64,000 bases of DNA, from positions 2,350,366-2,414,365 of the forward strand of contig OX393570.1 of NCBI GenBank assembly GCA_947652115.1. The letters are read 5' to 3'. The stretch is from Blastomussa wellsi (taxonomy: Eukaryota; Cnidaria; Anthozoa; Scleractinia; Plerogyridae). Made by a program: the position numbers and the translations under genes. Below, piece after piece: positions 22,201 through 31,300 of this stretch. The first letter of the stretch is position 1; each line of letters starts with the position of its first letter. The notes beneath the pieces were generated by a model. It was given only the letters and a program-made list of their open reading frames with translations, was not told where the DNA came from and searched no databases.

Positions 22201-22355
22201 TTTTTCTTTAGGTTGGTAAATTTATGAAGTGTAAATGGCACAGTGAGTCAGCAGATGAGAGGGATATCCCTGGAAGGCCATCAAAAATTCAGGACACTTC
22301 TGGGTTCTCAACAGTGTCACATTCATGCCAAGTTTTTGTGACAGGTGTTAGGTAG
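14445..22355 (+). CDS. TRAPPC14: TRAPPC14 (MAP11/C7orf43), trafficking protein particle complex subunit
   Basis: Ten exons join in consistent phase to give 485 residues: 14445-14780, 16940-17171, 17635-17721, 18503-18632, 19352-19490, 19844-19929, 20074-20151, 20946-21101, 21680-21749 and 22212-22355 (TAG). Recognition rests on family landmarks I recall from the human protein: PPTLRCRYFQVAGKHF (exon 3), YSLPVFVVRRSS across exons 6-7, KRFQVKYTV across exons 7-8, and VGKFMKCKW with a Ser-rich end in exon 10. The family acts with the TRAPP II tethering complex in vesicle traffic and ciliogenesis in vertebrates. It is shorter than the human protein (about 580), mostly from shorter N-terminal and C-terminal linkers. 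I chose Met 14445 (MAGQQLDSNF) over the in-frame ATG at 14400 because it fits the family N-terminus better. The gene converges on LAMTOR4. Confidence 0.85.
15884..16138. repeat. Intronic inverted-repeat element with central G-run
   Basis: The left arm GTTCAATTTTATCCTTAG onward recurs inverted on the right (GGATAAAATTGAAC near 16120-16130), with further pairing around AACCTAGGTT and AACTAGGTT. The loop contains about fifteen consecutive G at 15988-16002. It lies in TRAPPC14 intron 1. Confidence 0.6.
16597..16862. repeat. Long fold-back element in TRAPPC14 intron 1
   Basis: TTCTCTGGTTAAAAAGAT at the left is matched inverted at the right end (16844-16862). The arms of roughly 100 bases continue through TCGTCAAAGGCTATAGACTG and a TATATATTTCCATT core. 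Short ORFs on both strands here simply mirror the palindrome. If transcribed within the intron it would form a long hairpin. Confidence 0.75.
17820..18050. repeat. Low-complexity TTGG/CCAA-rich intronic block
   Basis: Repeated short words such as CAACAGTTGG, GTTGGTAACCTGT and GACAGTTG occur in both orientations in TRAPPC14 intron 3. There is no clear terminal repeat or coding content. Confidence 0.3.
18160..18366 (-). repeat. tRNA-derived SINE copy (intronic)
   Basis: Read on the minus strand it starts with a tRNA-like head (GTGACCTATTTGGTTAGTAAG, then GGTTTGAGTCCTGG). It continues into the shared body with CCCAGGTGTATAAATGAG. It matches the fuller copy at 55230-55517. Confidence 0.65.
18831..19112. 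repeat. Fold-back element made of two opposed tRNA-like heads
   Basis: AAGATGAAATGATCAGTAAT on the left recurs inverted on the right, ending near 19112, followed inward by GGGACAAAG and TTTGTCCC. Inside, each arm carries a tRNA-type B box (GTCATGGCTTCTAATCC on the minus strand, GTCATGGGTTCGAATCC on the plus strand), and the minus arm keeps an A-box-like TAGCTTAGTTGG. It looks like two SINEs joined head to head. It lies in TRAPPC14 intron 4. Confidence 0.65.
19130..19310 (+). mobile_element. Decayed Penelope/retrozyme-type repeat with hammerhead-like core
   Basis: It shares AAAGGGCTAACGCTTGAAAC, CTCTTTACGGTGGCCAATTT, CCACCGACGCAGCACCACAG and the terminal ACCCCCTCTATTC with copies at 43.4-44.3 kb. 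The ribozyme-like core is more mutated here. It sits in TRAPPC14 intron 4. Confidence 0.55.
19633..19796. repeat. 164-bp MITE with CAGGGATGTAGCTAAG ends
   Basis: The 16-base left end is matched, with one mismatch, by the reverse complement of CTTAGGTACATCCCTG at 19781-19796. The interior is rich in ACCGGCT. It is intronic in TRAPPC14 (intron 5). Confidence 0.7.
20265..20345 (+). repeat. tRNA-like SINE head fragment
   Basis: AAGCTTAGTGGTTAGAGCA resembles an A box and GTGGGTTCAAATGCC a B box, about 30 bases apart as in a tRNA. No clean acceptor stem forms, so it is read as a tRNA-derived repeat, not a functional tRNA. It lies in TRAPPC14 intron 7. Confidence 0.45.
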
Positions 22356-24436
22356 TGGCTGGCATGGCATTAAAATATAGTCGTTGTCATCATCATCACA
22401 GTTCCATTTCCCTATAGGGAAATAGGGCCTTATTATATTTTAGATTCTTATTATTTATTAGATATAATATATTGTGGAATTCATTTAAAAAATGCAGTGG
22501 AAACCTGATTTGTCAATCTCCAGTGGAAATGAATACCTGCTTCAGAAATCGGGGTCAAGTTTTGATGTTCAACACCGTCAGTCCAGGTTGTCGGTAGTTT
22601 TGAGAAATCAAGGGTTTGAGAAATCAGGATATTCCGTTGCATTTACAAGATAGGAAGCAGAGTTAACACACACATTTACATAAGCTGTTTAAATCAGGGG
22701 CCCAAAAGGGTTTTGCTCAGAGATAGTATAACAATGAATGAATAATCTGTCAAATGCTGTTTTTTTACTAGCCATCTGTTAAATTGTAAGCTGAGTGTGA
22801 ACAAATAGGTCTCTCTCTCTTTAATAGGGTGATTTAATGAATTAAGACAATATGCTTAGAACTTAACCTCCTAATTGCAAAATAGTCGAAAAATAAAATG
22901 AAAAGCAAGATGTATAATTCTGAATTATAATGTCAAAGTTGTGAACTGTGGGATATAATAAAATGCATACAGTCATGAATTATTTATTTGAAGGATCATT
23001 ATTACACTAATGCTAGTTAAAGGGTAATTATGCAATTAATTGTTGTATATACAGAACTATAGTGAGCTTGCAAATGTTAGAAGATTAAAAGTTATTATTT
23101 TATTCTCATTCTTCTTTTCATAGAATTTAAAACTGGCCTAGTTTTTATAAATGAGAAGCAATCACATCTCTTATCTTTTCTTTATTCAACATTTTTAACT
23201 TTGGACATGACACCGCAATTTTTAAAGTGGCTGAAACATTTAATTTGAAACAGCAGAAATACCAAAACCCAACACATTGTTACTTGCCAAGCTGCCTCAT
23301 CCCCAGGCATCGCTCCCTGGTTTTCCTGGCCGCACTTTGTTTTGGGATCGACTTTACACAGTTCGTGTGGGACAACTTAACCATCAATCCCCGCACTCCT
23401 GTTTTCCTGCCCTACCATCTTGACAGACTGGCCCCTAGGGACGAGGCAGCTGGCCAAGATTGTTGGCTATTATTGCAAGTTTTTTTATGGATCTATGCAA
23501 ACTCCATTTACAAAAATGCAGGATAAGAGCTTACATAGGCATTTGTATGGGTCATGTTATTTGCAAAAATACTACAGTGAGGTGATAAATAAATAAATGT
23601 CCAATTCTTCAGTGAGAGAACTGCAATTATATTATATTTTGGGGAATTATAATTGTTTTTTGAAGATTTAAGACCATGAGAGTGCATTCAAGTGTAGATA
23701 TTTCAGAAGTGGGTAATTGGAATTAGTAAGGGCCCTGCTAAAATGACTGTTTTCAGTGATTTGGTTTGAGTAGCCCCAAAGTCCAACCCAGCAGGGCCAA
23801 AATAATTCCACTGGGAATTCAACTGATCAGAAATAACATTATAGTGATGCAGGAAAACACCACAAATCTATAAGATATTACTTTGCTAATAATAATTGAA
23901 TACTCTATAGGACCTTTAATTTGCAAATTAAGTTTGAAAGAGGGTGCAGTCCTAATGTCGATTAAAAAGACTTTGGTCTGGAAGTGTGTAAAATTGGCAG
24001 AAATTTTCTGAAATTTCATATTTATATCATATTATGTAAAACCATATTGTAACAGAATATACTATTGTCAAGAGACAAAATATTTTCAGAAATTAATGTA
24101 CTGATATTGGGAATAAAATATTTAAATTGAAACTCAAGGTTGTATGTATTTTGTTTGGTTTACATAAGTGCTTTTGAACACTCTCAGAACTGAACTTTCA
24201 GAGTGTGAAAGATCATACCCTGTTCAAAATGAAATACCCACTTTAAAAAACCATACTCTGTCCAAAAATAAGGATGTATACCCCTTTTATCACCTCTACA
24301 CTTTCTGGTAGACCTATGTCGCCAGGCCCATGAGCAAGTCTGTTGTGTCAAGTGTATACCCCAGGCAATTGTCCTTGGCTAATAAACCATTAAGCTACTC
24401 CAATGCTCAGATTCACAATATAGACAGAAAATATTC
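22356..24436. other. Convergent intergenic region, TRAPPC14 3' side to LAMTOR4 3' side
   Basis: AT-rich, presumably carrying the TRAPPC14 3' UTR. Apart from the transposon at 23292-23449 I see no gene. Confidence 0.45.
23292..23449. repeat. Mutator-like MITE, same family as 8946-9066
   Basis: The ends CTGCCTCATCCCCAGG and CCTAGGGACGAGGCAG are inverted. It is flanked by CTTGCCAAG (23283-23291) and CTGGCCAAG (23450-23458), a 9-bp duplication with one mismatch. Confidence 0.7.
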
Positions 24437-24442
24437 TTTATT
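24437..24442 (-). terminator. Likely polyadenylation signal of LAMTOR4
   Basis: AATAAA on the minus strand, about 520 bases past the LAMTOR4 stop. If used, the transcript also includes the downstream ORF at 24574-24900. Confidence 0.45.
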
Positions 24443-24573
24443 CAAACAACTGACAAAATTTCAAGCAAGAAATATCATTTTGTAGAATGTGATCAGTGTT
24501 AAATAATTTGGCTACTTGCAGTCTCCTGCTCCGAAGTCAGTGGGGATGAACATGAAAACGGTTAAAGTGCATG

Positions 24574-24900
24574 TTACACGAGTGGGAAGCTGCCAGTTAA
24601 TTGTAGCATGGCAACAAAGACGAGTGACATTAGGCTGTGAGCTACGAGAAGCATGGTAGCCAAAGAATAACAGGTGCCACACTTCTCATGGCTCACAGCT
24701 TTGCCACTTGTGGAACACGCTCTTTCACTATTTCTGCATTCATCCCAACAGACTTCAGAGCCATTGCCAACTACAGTGTAACACGGGGAAACAACAACAT
24801 CTTTAATCATTAAATTTTGGTCAGTAGAACTTTCAGTTTCCAAGTCAGTCTGCTCCACCTTATTAGTCAAGCCACATCTTGATTTATTTGCTGGATCCAT
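24574..24900 (-). CDS. Small membrane-anchored ORF in the LAMTOR4 3' region, unknown
   Basis: A 108-residue ORF starts 59 bases after the LAMTOR4 stop codon on the same strand. It begins MDPANKSRCGLTNKVEQTD and has seven cysteines. It ends in a hydrophobic stretch (ATMLLVAHSLMSLVFVAMLQ) that could be a C-terminal membrane anchor. Codon use looks ordinary and there is no obvious repeat content. I do not recognise the family. Either it is a non-functional ORF inside the LAMTOR4 3' UTR, or it is a second small protein from the same or an overlapping transcript. No acceptor at its 5' side is strong enough to decide. Confidence 0.35.
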   Translation of the reverse strand: MDPANKSRCGLTNKVEQTDLETESSTDQNLMIKDVVVSPCYTVVGNGSEVCWDECRNSERACSTSGKAVSHEKCGTCYSLATMLLVAHSLMSLVFVAMLQLTGSFPLV

Positions 24901-24959
24901 CCTGAGGCAGCCTGTGGATTTTCTTGGCTTATTAATAATTTTTTCTAGTAATTTACTTT

Positions 24960-26825
24960 CTATTCACTCTCCTGTTTCAAAGGTCTCTTGACAACATATA
25001 TTTTTTGATTAGATACTGTTGCCATCAAGGTGAAGTCTCTATAATAAACTGCAATAAGAAATACAAAAGATAAAGTTTTAAAATGATCGACTTGGTATCT
25101 TGGGCTCCTTGAGTTCACAAAAAAAAGAGTTTCTCCATTGGTAGCAACTTCTCTGTCTAGTTTCATTTGCAAACACAAGGAGTGTTACGATTGGGAATTT
25201 TGGGTCTACAATTTGGGAAGTATGACGGCCTAAATAGTGCGCAAGACTCCAGATTGGCTGGTCCTGTTTGGAACTGTGGCTGGGGTCACTGTGTACACTT
25301 TTCTCTCACAGTACCTCTCCACCCAGGTGTATAAATGGGTACCGGCAAATTATGCTGGGGGGTAACCCTGCAATGGAATAGCATTCCATCCAGGGGGGAG
25401 TAGAAATAATCTTAGTCACGCAATGCTATAGAAACCGCATAAAACTGACTTTTTAACTTGGCCAATTTAAGGGGTGAAGCAAAAAAAAATAATTTTGTTA
25501 TTTTTCCCCAACATAAAAATACTTCTGGAAGAACTGAACTACGGAATATACACTTTTCTAGCTATTTATCAACTAAAAGCTATCCTTGGTGCCAAGCCTA
25601 CCTGACATTCTCTTAAAGGTCTGTGTTCTATCTCCTGATATTGGTATTTTGGCTGCAGTTTGAAGCATCTTGGTGATGGCTGTTGCAATGTTCTCTTCAT
25701 TTTCAAGTTCACCAGATGACTACAATAAACAAATTACCAAAATAATGTTCAAGTGTGGAAGGCACAGTGGCATAAAGGTTTGTAGTGGACTCCATATCAT
25801 GTGGTCCATGTTCGAGCCGTGATCAGGTAACTACATTGTGTTCCATGCAAGGCAATTTTCTCACAAAATGCCCCTCTCCACCAAGGTGTTGGTATAAATT
25901 GGTCCCAGCAAGTATAATGCTGGGAAGGGGGGGGGGGGGATGTTGAAGCTTTGATTTGGCCGATACATTATCAATTCATCATTTCTGAATCTCCAATAAT
26001 ACACCTTGTTTGCCTTGCCCTGGCCACTAGGCTTAAAAACTGGGATACGTCTGGCTTTGCATTTACAATAATATGAAAAGCAAGCCAGGAAATACGTGAA
26101 ATATGACCAGTAACAGTTAACAAGATCTCTTTGCAAAATATATTAAAAAATCACACTTACAGCAAGCACTGCTCCTTCTGAGTTTAACACAAGGTATCCT
26201 TGGACATCAGGTATCTTGTCTAAGCCATGAGGTAAGGGATTAGCCTAGCAAAACAAAATATACGGAAGAAATATAAGTCACTAGAATTTCACGATGACAG
26301 GGTACACCTTTCCATTGTTTGAAAGAAGCAGCAAGTGACCACTAGCATGACATTAAATTTCCTGAAGAAACCGTTGAGCAGCTTCAAAATGACCAAATAA
26401 ACTGCAATTAGAAATCTAAAGGAAGCTATCATTTGATTTTGTTGGACTCGAACCCGTCAGACAAGAAATTGCAGATTGCGGGTTCGAGTCCCGCCGACGT
26501 GTAATCTTTTACAGCGCAGAGTAAACATCTCTCAGCGATAATCGAATGATAGCAAAAATAGTCACAATAATCGCTCCGTTTCTGCAAGTTGCCATAGCTT
26601 TTATGAAGAGTTTTAATTTATTTTGAACACTGAAGACGTCACAGAAAATTTTTTCTGATCTTCGCCAAACTGAAACATCACAACATCAAAGTATCCCAAG
26701 GTTGTTTTCAAGAGTTACCCATCTAACAACTTAACGAAACTATTTTCCTTTAATCCTCCCGCAAATAAAACATGAAAGTAAAAGACAACTAATAAGAAAT
26801 CATCGAAACGTACCGTACTCACCAT
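24960..26825 (-). CDS. LAMTOR4: LAMTOR4, Ragulator complex subunit
   Basis: Four exons, 26825-26823 (the ATG alone, then GTGAGT), 26244-26161, 25719-25602 and 25048-24960 (TAG), join in phase to give 97 residues, close to the human 99. Landmarks: GLDKIPDVQGYLVLNSEGAV, SGELENEENIATAI, and the roadblock-fold C-terminal strand region TLMATVSNQKIYVVKR. The family is part of the lysosomal Ragulator scaffold that recruits Rag GTPases and supports mTORC1 activation. An initiator exon carrying only ATG is unusual but the splice sites are good. It converges on TRAPPC14, and a tRNA-Arg gene on the other strand starts about 125 bases upstream of the start codon. Confidence 0.9.
25249..25440 (+). repeat. 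tRNA-derived SINE body copy
   Basis: Shared body words CTCTCCACCCAGGTGTATAA, ATGGGTACCGGCA and CATCCAGGGGGGAGTAG match the 55.2-kb and 62.7-kb copies. The head is truncated. It lies in LAMTOR4 intron 3. Confidence 0.6.
25757..25950 (+). repeat. tRNA-derived SINE copy with tRNA-like head
   Basis: It begins GGCACAGTGGCATAAAGG, has a B-box-like GTTCGAGCCG, then the family body CCCCTCTCCACCAAGGTG. A long G-run lies at about 25929-25939. It lies in LAMTOR4 intron 2. Confidence 0.6.
26443..26499. repeat. Inverted pair of tRNA 3' halves in LAMTOR4 intron 1
   Basis: A minus-strand T-arm (26443-26460, CTGACGGGTTCGAGTCC) faces a plus-strand T-arm (26474-26499, GATTGCGGGTTCGAGTCCCG). The second resembles the 3' half of the tRNA-Arg at 26950-27053. 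Confidence 0.6.
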
Positions 26826-26949
26826 TTTGGATATTTTGCAGAAGTCTCGAAATCACGAGATCTTGAACAGCCTTAGTAGCCGCGCCTTTTTGCAGCTATT
26901 GTTTGGGCCCAGCTTCAAATATTAATTTTTTGACGGCAAACTTATGCTC

Positions 26950-27053
26950 GCCTCCGTGGCCTAATGGATAAGGCGTCGGCCTCCTAATCGGAGTGCGAGG
27001 TGAGCACTCGTCAGGCCAGCCGAAGATTGCGGGTTCGAGTCCCGTCGGAGGTG
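26950..27053 (+). tRNA. tRNA-Arg (anticodon CCT) with a 31-nt intron
   Basis: Acceptor stem GCCTCCG pairs with CGGAGGT. D-arm GCC/GGC surrounds TAATGGATAA. Anticodon stem TCGGC/GCCGA carries loop CTCCTA-A, giving anticodon CCT. The T-arm is GCGGG TTCGAGT CCCGT. An intron at 26987-27017 follows position 37, the canonical tRNA intron site, and the mature tRNA would be 73 bases. A T-run terminator begins at about 27055. All stems pair, so this is very likely functional. It is transcribed away from LAMTOR4. Confidence 0.92.
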
Positions 27054-27193
27054 CTTTTTCTTTTTTCTTTTTTTTTCCACCAAGACAATATTGCTCGTTT
27101 GCATTACGTTTTTCGAAGAAAAGCTAGAATGAAATAAAATAAATTTGGATGGATTTCGAATTCGACACGTATGACTTGGATTCGTGAAAGATA

Positions 27194-27385
27194 GAGCTTG
27201 CGGGACTCGAACCCGCATTCTCAAAGTTGCAAATACTGCGGGTTCGAGTCCCAAGGATTTTTTTGTTAAAAATGATGAAGTTGTCATGGGCTCCTGTCGC
27301 AGAAGATTGCGGGTCCGAGTCCTAGGACTTTCTACTCGAAGAACAATCCTGAGATTTCGGCAGAATTACTGCGGGTTCGAATCGC
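27194..27385. repeat. Cluster of tRNA 3'-half copies downstream of tRNA-Arg
   Basis: It holds an inverted pair (minus T-arm 27194-27220, plus T-arm 27233-27252) and two further plus-strand copies (27302-27322, with one change in the B box, and 27366-27385). TAAAATGATGAAGTT follows two of them, near 27276 and 27408, hinting at duplication of a longer unit. None has a 5' half. Confidence 0.65.
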
Positions 27386-27513
27386 GTCCCAAGGGTTTTT
27401 TTTGCTTAAAATGATGAAGTTTCCGCATTTCTTTTTTGCTTTATTTTACACAGGACCCATTTTGATAGCAGTTTTTATAACTGAAATGGTAAATCCTGAA
27501 TAAATGTTATTTA

Positions 27514-27980
27514 AGCAATAGACCACACTTTCTATGGGTTTATAGGGTAATAACCCAAGCGGGATGTTTGGGAAAACACGAGAAAAGAATTTTTCGAGTG
27601 TTCTCCCAAACATCCCAAGTGGGTTTATTACAACTATATAACAATTATTCCATGAGCCCGCGTTGGATATGAAGTGATAAAATAACCAACGAGCGCGTAG
27701 CGCGAGTTGGTTATAATCACTTCATATCCAACAAGGGCGAATGGAATAATTGTTTTAGTAAATTCTCAAACCGGGTTTTGCCGCCGATTTTTATTTCCAC
27801 AATTTTCCAAAGCGTACGGAAAGAGCATACAACTTCCGGTCACAAGCACTATTTTCCATATGACGTAAAACTCCGACTATTGGCTCATAGTCGGAGATTT
27901 TTAGCCAATCAAAAAGCTAGAAATGCAATAGTCGGAGCTGAGAATATACTAAAAACCCATAGAAAGTGTGGTCTATTGCT
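27514..27980. repeat. 467-bp TIR element with nested palindromes
   Basis: AGCAATAGACCACACTTTCT at the left end is the exact complement of the right end, and the perfect inverted match runs to at least 28 bases (27514-27541 and 27953-27980). Inside are two more palindromes: CCAAGCGGGATGTTTGGGA with its inverse near 27605-27630, and GGATATGAAGTGAT with its inverse near 27715-27730. The flanks are too AT-rich to fix a target duplication. Confidence 0.8.
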
Positions 27981-28237
27981 TTTATATAATAATCTATTCA
28001 GAAGACGCGCGATTTTTCCATGGGTTTACCGGCACAAAAAACCGTAACTGATTTACCAATCAGAGCGCGAGCATTGATTTTGTTATTATATAAACATTAT
28101 TTATTTTTTTTATTTATAAATTGGAGATCCCTCCCAAATTTTTTATCTTATATTAGGTTTTCTTCGGAAAACATAATGGAAACTGCAAACAGGTATATCT
28201 TCTTCATGGCGGAAAGAAAAAGAAGAAGGAAAAAAAA

Positions 28238-28355
28238 CACCTCCGACGGGACTCGAACCCGCAATCTTCGAATCATGGAAGATTGCGGGTTCGAGTCCCA
28301 ACGCATTTTTTTCACAAAATCTTTGAATATTTCAGAAGACTGCGGGTTCGAGTCC
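28238..28355. repeat. Second cluster of tRNA-Arg 3'-half copies
   Basis: The minus strand of 28238-28269 reproduces the tRNA-Arg 3' half through the acceptor strand (GTCGGAGGTG) and is followed by a T-run like the true gene. It faces a plus-strand copy at 28278-28299. A third copy lies at 28335-28355. Confidence 0.65.
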
Positions 28356-28359
28356 AATA

Positions 28360-31300
28360 CGCGCGGGTCCACAGTTTTCGCGCCTTTTTGCACAAAGCGG
28401 CCCGCGTCGGCAAGGCGGGAAAACAATCACACTGTTGGTCATGTTGGTCAGTTTTTCGTCGGGGAGGAAGCATTTCGCAAAAAAGTAAAGGCGAATATTC
28501 TCCAAACTACAACTGTACGAATACTCTTTTATTCTCCAATTTAATGAATGGTTTACTCTTCTGTGGATTACAATTGTTTGTATTCCTATTCATTCTCTAG
28601 AAGGAAGGGATGTTTGCCAATGTAAGCTCAAGAAAGCTGATTCCTTATCATGCAAGTAAGCTTATATTCTCAGTTGTTGCTTCTATAAAGTTCTTTTGTC
28701 CTCGTTGCATTTTTTTTACTTGCTCTTCTACTCTTCACAGGAAAGACTTTTTTTTTAAAAAAAAAAGAAAGAGACAAAGGGAGAAGAGTATTTCATCTTC
28801 GCTGTTTCAAGGAATAAAAACGATCTGTCTCTCCGTTCTGACCACAGAAGCAACTGAAGTCAAAGTAAAGCGTTGCGCAGCAAGTGAGATGAACCAAGCG
28901 ACAAAAGAGCGGAGATGGGAATGAGTCAACCGTTTTTGGGCTAAGGTAATTGCAAGCAAACTGTTTTACTCGTTTCATGAAAATCCGATTGGCAATCATT
29001 AGCAGAGTGTTTTTTCATTCAGACAATCACACGGATGAATATAAATAAAAGGTGTTAGATAGCTTTAAAATGGCGCCACGTTGTCAAAAACACTTTCCCG
29101 CCCAAACTTTGCGCGTATATTTTCCCGTCTGTTCTGGGAAAGATTTCACTGGGCAGCTTTATATCAGTTTATATGTGCTTTTCATTACAACTAAATAAAA
29201 CCCATTTGTTGCGCTTTCTTTAATTTCTTTTAAGATATGGACATAGCTTTGTTGGTGGCATTTCTTGTCCAAAAATTTATTTCGCTTGCTCAAGGGGAGT
29301 GAAGGATGGATCAATGGCAAACTTTGTCAGTAGCAAAATTTTCCTATTTTCTCCTTTGTCCTAGAAACAATTGTAAGGAAACAACTGCACAGCATTCTTA
29401 AACCTAATACTGTTGGATTCAACTCTTACCTAATAAATAGGTAATAATGCCTTAACAGCTGAACAGTCAATTGGTGAAAAATAATACATTAAGTACTAAA
29501 AGTTGATATTAATAAGTAAAATTAATAAGTAGTAATCAGTGGTTCTGATTTCTACAGCCATCAACTTCTAGCTGGTGTTACCAGCGTGTTCTAAGGGACA
29601 CAAGGTCAGCAACAAAACTCTTAATGTAAGTGTAACTTCTTTTACATCTACTAGTTAATTCACAAAGTCAGGTTGTTGAAGTCCGAGACAATGTCCGAAA
29701 AATATTGGGAAACCCTCCTGTCAGTTTCAGCAAACATCCTCTATGTAACTGATGTCATATAACAAGATGAAGTTGAAAAGCAGTTGATTGTGGTACCTTT
29801 TATTATTAATTTGTAGATCAAACCAGATCATCCACCACATATCGAGATAGTGACAAATTAATCAGTAAAATTTAAAGGCTTTGAGATGTCAAGATTTCCC
29901 AATTGAGGCTGTGGACTCCTGTGGAGCAGTAAGTGAATTAAAAAATGAAACTACTGATAAATGTACGACCTTAAAACTGGGAAGCCGGAAACATGTTATG
30001 GGTAGATGTATACACAACTTGATAAGGTCATGACATTGTAGATTACTGCCATTTACATTTAACAAAACAAAATAAATTACAAAGCTTGTTTATGCACGGG
30101 AATTGGAAAACTGTGGGAAATAATTATTCACAATGCCAATTGAAGGCTAAAATGTATGAAAATTTTCATGTAAAAGGAGGAAACTTAACACTGTTAACTA
30201 AGTGATCATCAAGAACATCAAGGCACCCTCAGATGATGATTAAATTGAAGTCAAAATGTTTATGGTTTTTTTCCTTTTAAAGTTTAATCATTATTAGAAT
30301 TGCAAATGATTATTTAATTGTGGCTGTTTCCCATTTGCAGGGTTCTCCCACAGGATTTTCCCTAACAAGTGGCACTATCAACTATCTTGGATTTCAGAGA
30401 AAAAACCAGAGTAGATATGGAGAGAAAAACAGGATGCAATTTTACTTAAGGCTTAACAACAAAATGTACCACCAAATGACACTAAAGGAATCAATTCTGA
30501 TTCTCACGTGTACTTTTATTGGTAACGTCTTAGTGAATACTATACTCACTAGATAATAATTTGAAAGTTTATGTTGATACAATGCTAATCATTCCTATTT
30601 TAAGAATGACTTGACACTGCATACATCCTATTCATAAATGGTTGCCACTCTTTTCAATCATGAAAAAGATTATAGTGCATACAGGAAATGTAATTTTGTA
30701 CTTGCAAGTCGTTTAAGCCTTGATTTTGACTTTTATTAGGAGAAATGGTATTCAGTGCCATCAGATCGAAACATTAAATAGATACATGGGATAGAAAGCC
30801 CAGTCAAATGAAAAGTTACAAGGTGGCCATTATGAAATATGGTGTTTGTTGTATGTATTTTGCTCAGTTAGAATACCAGCATCTAAGAAACTGAAATTAA
30901 AACAAAAAATTCAGACCTTTTAGCATGTTAATTGTTTAGATATTAGAATTTGTTTGGCTGATCTGCAAAAGAAAGGGCTTTTATCGACAACGTTATAAAA
31001 AGATGGAAAAATCTCTCCTAAACCCTTAACAACCCACATTGAGTGGCATTTTAAATAATATTTGTTGTGAATATTTTGAATATAGGAAGGTTAAATGAAT
31101 AATTTTTTTTTGAAAACTTTTGGGTCTTGGGGTGGGGTACATAACAAAAATTGGAAAAAAATTGGCAGCACTCGGAAGTAACGCAACATGATTGAACAAA
31201 ATTTGAAGGGCCTGTAGAAAAAGAGTTAAGAAACTAAGTGCATGACTACTATAATAGATAACATTTACATTTTTTTACATTTTACATATATGTGACAATA

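Noticed and set aside
26960..27414. ORFs on both strands over the tRNA-Arg gene
   Set aside because: Explained by the tRNA and its 3'-half copies.
27778..28600. Several ORFs up to 174 codons around the tRNA-like cluster
   Set aside because: They translate T-arm copies (for example RACGTRTRI) and transposon arms; peptides repeat only because the DNA does.
30320..30556. 78-codon plus-strand ORF
   Set aside because: No motif, and the surrounding DNA has no further coding signal.
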